A stretch of 64,000 nt of DNA from Edolisoma coerulescens. Lineage: Eukaryota > Chordata > Aves > Passeriformes > Campephagidae. The translations under genes were made by a program, and so were the position numbers. Below the pieces are notes generated by a model. It did not search any database, had not been told where the DNA came from, and saw only the letters and a program-made list of their open reading frames with translations. The stretch's first letter is position 1. Each line of letters opens with the position of its first letter. Location: NCBI GenBank assembly GCA_013397115.1, contig VWZW01002451.1, positions 124,001 to 188,000 on the forward strand, given 5' to 3'. Shown here one piece after another: positions 55,569 to 64,000 of the stretch.

Positions 55569-55742
55569 GCTCAAGATGAAGTTATAGGAGTACTTAAGGC
55601 TGAAAAAATTGACTTAGCTTTGCTCGAAGCACAATACGGCTTTGTTACTCCCAAGAAGGTGTTAGAGGCACTCCAGCGAGATGCTATTCAAACAAAGGCT
55701 GAGCAATGGCAAGAAGATATCTATGAAAAGCCTATGGGAGAG
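55569..55742 (+). CDS. FILIP1L: FILIP1L coding exon 2 (residues 91-148)
   Basis: The acceptor is TTTCTGCAG|GCTCAAG and the donor is GAG|GTAAGA. The exon is 174 bases, 58 codons, phase 0 at both ends, so skipping it would keep the frame. It starts AQDEVIGVLKAEK and includes LLEAQYGFVTPKKVLEALQR and WQEDIYEKPMGE. This is the core of the conserved N-terminal domain and the clearest paralogue marker, pointing to FILIP1L. The segment QTKAEQ near its middle is the least conserved part against the human protein as I recall it. No disruption is seen. Confidence 0.95.
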
Positions 55743-58700
55743 GTAAGAACAAGTAATTGATATTTAACCATAGTTCCCACCAAATTCAACAGAAAATCTC
55801 TCACCCACTTCTGGGGAAGGAGGCAAATGAGCTCTAAATCTGGAATGGAACATGAGTGTAAGTGAGAGCAGAACAAAGTCCAGGGTCCAGCTGGGACCCG
55901 AATCTAATGATCCTCACTTATACTGCAGACTGGGGGCTTTACACATTGACAGACATGATTTTGTCTAATTCAAACCATCTTCTTTTTCTTCTTCCCTTTC
56001 TGTTATCCACGTTTCCAACCTATACAAGCAGAAGCCTCCCCAGTCCCCACTTATCTCATGGAGGCCATCTTACCAGTGGCTGCAGTCTCCCATCCAGCAG
56101 TAATGACACAGCTGTCCACCTCTGCATACCCCCTCTCCCATTCATTTGGGGGCAGTCATGGGGATACCTGCTTGGTCTGCATAGTGACTATAATGAGCTG
56201 GCATTAGAAACTTCATCCAGGCAGAAATCTAATATTTTCACGTTATACCTAAGTAACCTTTAGCTTAATTACACTGCAGCAGCAGCTGCCATACTTTCTG
56301 AACAATGTTATCTGATTCCTTTCTGCCCTGCAATGCAAATTGCTGGATATTAAAGCACCTTCATATCAGAATGTCTTTTTTTTATCCCAGGTAGTCGTTC
56401 CCAACTCAGATAAACATTTTTTAACACACTGCTCAGTATAGATAAACACCACTAAATAAAAGCAGAAATTATGAATAAAATTCTCCGACCAAGTTTTCTG
56501 AACAGAAATGTATCTAAGGACACAGAGATCATTCTAGACAAAATTAAGTCAGGCAAAAGGTCAACTCTCATTTCAGAAGCTCAAAGGTTAAAATCTCTGC
56601 ATATAATCTGAAACAGATAAAGTTCATCTGTGAAGGTTAATTTATTTTAGAACACTGTGGTATTACGTCACAGAAAGTTTGAGCACAAATGGAAATGATT
56701 TGAGGAGAAGTCCAAAACAGTTTGAAAACATAAGCTCAGTCTGTTACTTTACATAAGTTTATACACACTTTTTCCTTCTTACACTTAATGGCAGAGAAAT
56801 AATTTCTAGCACCACTGGATTTGGCAATTTCAAAAGGCAAAGGTAAATGTCCTGAGAGCAACAGAAGGGTAGAAGGACCATTGCCACTTCTTGGTCTTGG
56901 TAAACCAAAGGATGCTGTAATAGGCAGGGCATTCCAAAATTTCAGTTTCAAAATCCCCCTGAATTATGTTAGAGATCCATTTAGTTGTTTGGGTATTTTT
57001 CTTTTTTTTTCTGTATTTTTAAAACACATATAAAGACCAAAGGAGAGGTGGAACCAACCACAAAGTCTGGGAACAGACCATTTAAATTCCCCCTTTGCTA
57101 CACAAAGGACAATGTACCTTTGTATCTGCATGTGCATCTCACCCTTGACAGTTTTGCCTTGTAGCTCTGAACACCGAGAATCTTCCCAAAACTCAAGTGA
57201 AATTACAATGAATTTCAGAAGACAACTCTAAGATTCCCAGTCCTTTAATGTTCTCTCACAATTCTCTTACCTACTCTAAACTTTAACTGTCTTTGCAAAT
57301 TTGATTAAGAATGTAGTGGGAAAACTGGGTGACCGGACTACTTTACTCATTTGGAACAGGGTTCATAGGTGAAGAAATGTAGCAAATTAGAAAGCAGCAT
57401 TAATACATCTTCCTTTGCAAAACCTATGAGAAGTGTGACAGACCAAAACCATTTCTTCTTCTAGTAAATGCAGAATGATAATATAAGAATAATTTTTCCT
57501 GATTCAAAAATAAACAATCTATTTTTAAAGGAATCAAAAAACATCAGAGATGGTGATATAGGAAAAGAGAGATAAAGATGAAGATATTGCAGAATTTGTG
57601 GTGTCTTTTTCTCTTCTCTTCATGGTATCAAAAAGCAGATTCTGGTTTCTAACTCTCCCCACAATTCAGCCAAAGATAAAAAAAATCATGTGCCTTACTG
57701 TTCAAAATAGGACGAACCTCCTACCACTTTGAGAACTCCTCTAAAAGTAGTGAAACAAGAGGAAAGCCTGTATTTTGCAATCCATCAAGGATAATTAAAA
57801 ACTTAATCCATTTTTAAAATCCCATTGCCAATCATCTTGGGGAAAGATGCATCCTCGTTAGTCTTTTAACAAAGTCTATCTGACTGTGTCCTCACAACAT
57901 CTTGTAAGCATTGGTCAAAACTTTCCAAGGGCCACAGCTGTAGGGCACCAATAAGTCAGTCACCAAAACAACAGTGCTGACAAGGTGGCATTCAGGAGAA
58001 GGCCACCAGTGTATCTGCATGGAAATTTGGCTCAGCTAGGGTTGAAAAAGACAAGGGAAGAAGTGCTCCCATAATCTCTAAACTCAGGATTATACATTTA
58101 TAAACAATGACCATGAGGATATTAATAACAGGAATAAATAATATTACACTGAACTTTGGATTAAAAATGTAACTACCCTGGATTTTATTCTGGCACACCA
58201 CCAAACACAAAACAATCTAAAAAGAGAAAGATGAAGAGTTCAGTTCTGTTGTAATGGATATGAGATACACCATCCTAGATTGACTTCAGTCAAGAGTTAG
58301 TGGCAAAATGTAGTTAAACTATTACATTTGTGTGAATTTTTAGCTTGCTCAACTATTCACAGTTACGTAAGGCTATGCCTCTGATTTTCCATTGTATTGT
58401 ACAGCGTGCTCAAGTATTAATTCTAGGAAAAAGCCCATATGGTTAGCAAGAACAAAACAACAAATCACTTAATTAAGATTTTATCACTTTAATTTTCAAC
58501 AGAAGACATTTATACTGCTGCTTATTAGTCCTCTGTGGTTTTTAGCTAAGAACTGTGTAGGCTGAGTAAACTCGTGTGCATACATATAAATGAATATTTC
58601 TGCATGGGCAGATCTAGCATTTGGCCAGAGTAATCCGAGGATCCCAGGGCAGTTGGAGACACTTTTGTGTGAGGATCTCACACTAGCAGGGGGTCTCTTC

Positions 58701-61607
58701 TCTGCTGGATACGTGCGAGTCAGCCACAAGATCTCACAGGGGAAATGCAAGGTCAAATTTGCTCCCCAGGGAGGTGCCCTTATCCTACAGAAGGACACAT
58801 CATTTTCTCAACAAACCACACGGAAGTGCAGCAACCCAGTACCAGGCTCTGCTCTGTGTGGTCGTGCAGGGAGGGAAAGATGTGCTGCACAGGGACACAC
58901 AAGTGTCACAAGGCCAAATACCCATTCCCGTTACACATCTCACATGCAGATCTCGTGTGTGCATTAATTGTGATGTAGAATTTGTTGTCTCTCCAGTTCT
59001 CTCCTCTATGACCCACCTGTACCAGGAGACAGTCCCAGCACTCCTTCCCTTCCCTCCGGAGCTCACACCCTCTACCTTGTTCCCAGCCACAATGGCCAAA
59101 TGCTCACAGTAGAAATGATTTGGCAGCATGCTTAAAAAGAAATAGAAATGTATCTTCTAGTCCCAGCAACAGGAGAAAACTGCAACATGAAAACTGCTTT
59201 AATACAGCAGCTTTTTTACTTTTCTCTTACCCTTTCATGTGAGCAGGTCTCCCCAAGACACTACCGTTCTTTTTCCCATTTAAAATTGTTTAATTCCACC
59301 TCCCTGCCTTGAATACACACCTCACCCATCCCAAACACCATCTCGTAATCCAAGCTGTTGTAATCTCAACAGTGACAAATGCACTACTGGGAAGTGTAAC
59401 GTACGGAGAGCTGCAAAACAAAAACCTGGAATTAATACCTTTTTTTCTTGCATACATGCTGCTTGGATTACTGCTTGAATTAACCTCTTGTAGCCATTCA
59501 ACAAATACTCTAGAGCAAACAAAATTTACAGAACATGTAAAACCCTACTGGGAGGTCCCATATCCTTTACAGCGAACACTGCAGGAGCAGGACTATTTTA
59601 TACTTGGTTAATGTTGCTTGGCTGATGATTAACCCTCACCTAAATCAAGCATTTACATGTTTGGAACCAGGATCATCTGATTTATGATCAGCTTGTAGCC
59701 AGAAATGTCAGTGTTTTCTTATGACACCAATTTATATATCCCCTCAGATTTTTACATATACTTTCAAAGTGGTGGTCCAATCCACATAAATGCATACCTT
59801 CACTTTCTAAACCCCATCCATGCACACTGCCCGCTGAAAGAAACTGGAAGTTCACACATTTGCCTTCTTCACACCTGACCTTGCACTGAGGGCTGAGCAG
59901 GCACTCACGCAAAGCTGATGCCCAGTTCATATCAATTTAAGCAAAACAGAGCCATAGTTGCAAGCAGAACTTTCTCAAAAATCAGAAGGCTTTCTGAGAA
60001 CAGTGCGTATTCACCTGACAATACCATCTTTAAAAAGACAAGGATCAGAAACTTAGGTGATGGCACTTCATGCATCTGCAATAGCTGTTCCAAAAACCGC
60101 TCTGAAATCTTGGGGGGTGGGGTGGGCAAAAGGCTGATAAAATATCTTTCTGGTAAGTTAGAAGCTAAACAAAAGATTTCAATTTTTTAAATTTCCACTT
60201 CTGGTAAAATAAGGAAGAGTGTGAAGAAATTAAAATGGACAGTTTTCTTCAACCTGACCTTTTAAGGCAATCCAGTTTTCAACTGCTTTAAAAGATATAG
60301 AAAGCACAGCCAAAAGATTCCTGTATAAGGCGACTCTTGCTTACTAAGAGAGATTGCATATGCAAGGGTTTAGGTAAGAAATGTTTTTCCAGGAGAGGTC
60401 CTGCTTCAGGATCATGATTCCAGAAAGCAGTCACCTTGCTGGTGTAAAGCATGCAAACTATCAGCAGTGAACAAGATAAAAAACCCTTAATGATCTGCTG
60501 TAAGAGCACCACAAAATAGCACCAAAACAAATAATCACAGGTTTCTTCGTATTTCTTGATCATGCATGAAACAAGCTCAGCTATGTTACAACAGAAAAGA
60601 CTCTTTCATGCCATCAGTAGAAAGTGCAGGAGATTTGAAAAATGGTCCACATTTTTGTTGGAATATTTTGGACTCAAACCATCTTCAAAGTCTTGTCGAT
60701 AGCTCCTTTTTCTTCATTCATACCAGTGTCAACAAAAAGTTAACAACTATTTAGGAGAAACATAAGAGAATATATAGAGCTTTAAAAGAAGCTGAGATAA
60801 GCAGGGGGAGACTTGGAAACCTATGCAGAAATTGATGATATCCTCACTCATTCAAGAAACTCATGTTTAGGCATTCCAGCTCTCCCTATCATCATTTCTA
60901 TTGGCCAAACTGTGAATAAACATGACGAAAAGACAATTAATCATACTCCCTGGAATTAAATTGTCCAAAATAAGCAGTGGCCCTAAGAATCTGAAACCCC
61001 AATGTTTCTTGTGGCACATAGAATTCCTTGCGGGAGAAACATCAGAGAAGCAGAACCAGCTTTGCTTCCCACACTGCCCATTTGTGAATTCTTCCCTATT
61101 AATAGAGTGAAACACTACAATCAGATTGACCTACTAGAATAGACTGTGGTTAAAAGGAGGCATTGGGCTGTGAGCTCAAAACTTCTCCTTTCCAAAAAGG
61201 ACACAAGGATTCCTACGTTGACCTGATGAGGGAGGCAGTCTCCAAAGGGGAACAAGCAGGGAACAAAGTTGCTCACAAATACAGACTCTTCACAGATCTT
61301 TTGAGGGCCTCCAGTGATCCTCTTTGAAACTTCAGCTAGATCAGTAACGCCCAAGGAGGAAAACCACTCATAGTTTCATACACACACTTGCACAACTTGG
61401 TCACACACTGAACTCAAAACTGTAACAGAATCCTTAGAATCACAGTTTTCTCTAAATTTGTGGAGGTTATTTTGTTCAACAGCATTAAGTCTAGTGAACA
61501 GTTATGCCAATACCTCTGTGGTTTAGAAAAACTGAAAATGACTGCCAAAAGCTCAAATAGATTATTTAAATTAAAATATCACTATATAATAATATTTAGA
61601 AAAATTG

Positions 61608-61804
61608 AAAACTTTTCACTGAAAGGGTGGTCAGGCATAGGAATGGGCTGCCCAGGGAGGTGGTGGAGTCATCATCCCTGAAAGCATCCAAGAAATGACT
61701 GGGCATGGCACTTAGTACTATGGTTTAGTTGGCATGATGGTGTTCGGTCAAAAATTTGACTTTATGATCTTGGAGGTCTTTTCCAACCTTAATGATTCTA
61801 TGAT
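61608..61804 (+). mobile_element. CR1 LINE retrotransposon, 5'-truncated 3' end
   Basis: The segment follows the typical 3' end of avian/reptilian CR1: TTCACTGAAAGGGTGG, then GGCTGCCCAGGGAGGTGG, a CATCCCTGAAAGC block, TGATCTTGGAGGTC, TTTTCCAACC and the terminal AATGATTCTATGAT. CR1 inserts are usually strongly 5'-truncated, as here with about 200 bases kept. It encodes no protein. The tail resembles the CR1-Y type as I recall it. It lies 725 bases before FILIP1L coding exon 3, in the same orientation as the gene. Confidence 0.88.
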
Positions 61805-62417
61805 CAGGAGTTAAGCAGAAATCCTGAGGAAGGGAGAGGAATTTTTTGCTCAAACTGTGCTATAAAGGCACCACCTGAAAGACAAAGGCCTCAACATCAT
61901 GTGCAATTTGAGGAACATAACAGGAAATGCCACCATTAAAAAGAAATAATTCTAACTACTAAAAAATTTAGCATTTGCTTATCCCACAAACCCAGAGCCA
62001 TGCTCAGACTAAGCACAAGAGACAGGATTGTTTTGCACTCTTGGCACTACCGTGCATTTACTGTGAAACCAGAAAACTGCTTTTTGATCTACCTTTACCT
62101 TAGAAAAACAATTTAATGCTCTATTTCCTAGGCAGCTATTTCTATTCAACCAAAAGTCAGTCATCCACTGTGTGAAGCACTGGAGGATGCTTCTTCTGCC
62201 AAGACATCTTGTTCTCTGCCATAATGATCAATGAGAAAAGCACAACCCTGGGAACAGTAACTATTAATTAGGAGCTGTTGAGGATCAGTCATAGCAGGAG
62301 GAGGAAAGGAAGGTGACTGAGGGTCCTGAAAAACAGTACCTTATTTTTCTAATTTGTTTGGATTAGACTGACAGAATTAAATAACCCTTTCCAAACTGAT
62401 ACCAGACGACCTCATTA

Positions 62418-62444
62418 TTAGGCTTATTATTATTATATTATTAA
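62418..62444. repeat. Short TTA trinucleotide repeat
   Basis: TTATTATTATTATATTATTA with a slight palindromic form, 85 bases before the FILIP1L exon 62530 acceptor. Confidence 0.7.
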
Positions 62445-62529
62445 GCTGCTCTTAAAATTCTTTTATTAATGAAAGCCTGAGAAAGCGAAAGTTTCAAAAT
62501 ACTTCAGGAGTTTTTGCGCTTTTTTGCAG

Positions 62530-62708
62530 CTTGATAAAGTTGTAGAGAAACAGAAAGAAGTTCACAGAAGAATGCTGGAACAACTTCTAATGGTAGAAAA
62601 AGCACACAGACAGACACTGAATGAACTAGAGGAAGAGAAGAGGAAGCACAGCAAATACATGGAAAAAAGTGATGAGTTTACAAACTTGCTGGAACAAGAA
62701 TGTGAAAG
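62530..62708 (+). CDS. FILIP1L: FILIP1L coding exon 3 (residues 149-207, split last codon)
   Basis: The acceptor is TTTTTTGCAG|CTTGAT and the donor is GAAAG|GTAAGG. The exon is 179 bases: 59 codons plus two bases (AG) of a codon completed in the next exon, probably the arginine of the family's CECER motif. It begins LDKVVEKQKEVHRRMLEQLL and ends DEFTNLLEQECE. It is nearly all charged and leucine residues in heptad spacing, the beginning of the long coiled coil typical of FILIP1 and FILIP1L. The next exon, expected to be the very large one that begins with LKKL-type sequence, does not occur before position 64000. Confidence 0.95.
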
Positions 62709-64000
62709 GTAAGGTCACCTCTTACCATAGTACTAAGAAGTATGTATAATTTAACATTACATCTAAGGATCTGTCTCCTTTCTTATTTTGCATCCACTAA
62801 AAATCAGAAATATTTCCAGAATTGTATTTTGAGAGCTCAGCTGTGAAAACATAACTAATGACTTCTAACAAACAGTAATGTCTACATCTCCATCAGCCAG
62901 CAAGGTAGGTCAAACAGCTGGCAGATTCTTCAGCACTGTTGCAGGATGCCAAGGACGTTACTCTGCAAAGAATACAGGGAGACATGCAGACGCATGAAGT
63001 TATAACCAACAGGAAGCAGGTGAACCTTTCAGTGCATTTTAGAGGCTTGGTACACACTACACTATGTGAGGAACAGAATATGTCATCAGGCATGCAGCCT
63101 TTCATGGCAGAAGAAAAAGACATGAGGAAAAGTAGGTGTTTGGACAGAACACAGAAATACAGAGAGAGAAAGCAAAGGCAGAGGATAATTTCCAGAAAGC
63201 TTTGAAAGTAAGAATGGTAAAGTTCTCATATCAGTGTTGACATAAAACCCATAAATGCAGCTTTATTTTTCAAGAGTAACCTAAAAGTGCCACAGCTTGT
63301 TTAAGCACAGTGTTACTTTCAATATCAATTCTCAGAAGAATTAAGAAGAATCTAATGTCATTTACTGCCTTTAAAAAAAGCCACTTTATACTGTGACTTC
63401 TCTGAATCTGCAATAAAACTGAACACATCCTAAGGAAAAAAAATATCAAAGAACATTTCCTATTCCCTGTATAGCTAGCCCAGAAGATAGCAGAATATTG
63501 TCTCAGTTTCCTTTCGCTTAGGAACAGATGGAAATGTTTGGGTGTGAGAACGTCAAGCCTATTCTAAACTCACATTATGCACAGATAATTCTTCCTTTGC
63601 TTGGCCTGTGTAACATCATGTCCTACGTACTCTGGCAGCGTTCACCCCGTGTGCTGCACCTCTGTCAAAGGCAGCACACACCGAGCACACAGCCGGATTT
63701 ACGGCTCGCAGCTACAGAGGCTGCGGAAGAAAACACTTTGCTTCTCAGGAAAATGTGTAGAGATGCAGGCAAGCATAGGCACATACAGAAAAGCACATAC
63801 TAGGAACTCTTCTTGGGAATCATCATCAATCAGGAAGCAAACCTTGAGATCAAGGGAAGTTTCCATCTCTGCTGTCTTGTCAAAATTCGAGACACTCATC
63901 TCTTAGAGGCAGAACTAGACAATTCCACTTACTGAGTAGCAAAATGTTACATTAGACAATGCGCTCACACTGTGAAAAGCTGCACAGAAGACTAAGCATT
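62709..64000 (+). other. FILIP1L: FILIP1L intron after coding exon 3, cut by window edge
   Basis: Begins GTAAGG at 62709. The 1.3 kb that follow contain no acceptor followed by a FILIP1L-like coiled-coil frame. Open frames at 62939-63205 and 63528-63906 show no heptads and no homology I recognise, so I treat them as chance. The second lies in a locally CpG-containing patch (around 63640-63720). Confidence 0.75.

Larger units (their letters stand above)
55743..62529 (+). other. FILIP1L: FILIP1L intron between coding exons 2 and 3
   Basis: A 6.8-kb intron from GTAAGA at 55743 to TTTTTTGCAG ending at 62529. It holds one CR1 LINE 3' end (61608-61804) and a short TTA repeat near 62424. Between 58590 and 59130 there are overlapping open frames of 77-125 codons on both strands. 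They share no recognisable protein motif and look like a slightly GC-richer patch by chance. No other exon was recognised. Confidence 0.8.
53120..64000 (+). other. FILIP1L: FILIP1L gene, partial (5' coding part; 3' end outside window)
   Basis: Three exons with GT-AG borders join in one frame and translate to the start of FILIP1L. Visible order: a lysine- and serine-rich N-terminal tail (residues 1 to about 70), then the CortBP2-type N-terminal domain starting at EDLSRDDLLFLLSVLEGELQ, running into a charged, heptad-like coiled coil (residues about 149-207). Exon 2 of the three carries YGFVTPKKVLEALQRD, which fits FILIP1L and not the paralogue FILIP1, whose matching segment differs. From family knowledge, FILIP1L is a cytoplasmic/cytoskeletal coiled-coil protein linked to inhibition of endothelial and tumour cell migration and to Wnt/beta-catenin signalling. 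Its full length is about 1,100 residues, so roughly 80 percent of the protein lies beyond position 64000. No stop or frameshift breaks the visible exons, so the gene looks intact. The family and paralogue assignment is from recall of the protein, not from a search. Confidence 0.93.

Noticed and set aside
58590..59129. Overlapping 77-125 codon frames on both strands inside a FILIP1L intron
   Set aside because: Translations share no family resemblance; simultaneous open frames on both strands suit a stop-poor patch.
62939..63205. Charged 88-codon frame after coding exon 3, considered as the next FILIP1L exon
   Set aside because: It lacks the coiled-coil sequence expected to follow the CECER motif and has no suitable acceptor in phase.
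1..64000. tRNA genes, CRISPR arrays, bacterial operons
   Set aside because: No B-box-like GGTTCRANYCC in a tRNA fold was seen, no regular spacer array, and the DNA is plainly vertebrate.

Overview
The window is vertebrate nuclear DNA, most likely from a bird. It is AT-rich and almost gene-free, has GT-AG introns, carries the 3' end of a CR1 LINE ending in the avian-type AATGATTCTATGAT tail, and has very few interspersed repeats. No bacterial, viral or mobile gene system is visible. The many short open frames scattered over both strands look like chance frames.

The only protein-coding gene I can support is the 5' coding part of FILIP1L (filamin A interacting protein 1-like, also called DOC1) on the + strand. 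Three coding exons are visible: 53120-53406 (ATG at 53137), 55569-55742 and 62530-62708. All have consensus AG acceptors and GT donors. They encode 90, 58 and 59 2/3 codons, join in frame, and give the first ~207 residues of the protein: a divergent, charged N-terminal tail followed by the start of the conserved CortBP2/coiled-coil region. The gene continues past the right edge; the large downstream coding exon expected for this family is not present.

Positions 1-53119 hold no recognisable exon. Because the ATG exon opens at a splice acceptor with only 17 nt of 5' UTR, the sequence just upstream is intron, and most or all of the 53 kb may be one long first intron. In mammals FILIP1L lies nested, antisense, inside CMSS1. 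I saw no CMSS1 exon on the - strand here, but short exons could be missed by eye.

The non-coding DNA holds a degraded, ancient CR1/L3-type LINE 3' end (35644-35990, - strand), a younger CR1 3' end (61608-61804, + strand, 725 bp before exon 62530-62708), two probable MIR/CORE-SINE relics, short tandem repeats, A/C- and G/T-rich low-complexity tracts, several perfect short inverted repeats (the best with 22-bp arms at 45940-45999), and one GC-rich patch near 36.7-37.1 kb. I found no convincing previously undescribed system; the best leads are the 22-bp hairpin, the GC-rich patch and the ancient repeat relics.
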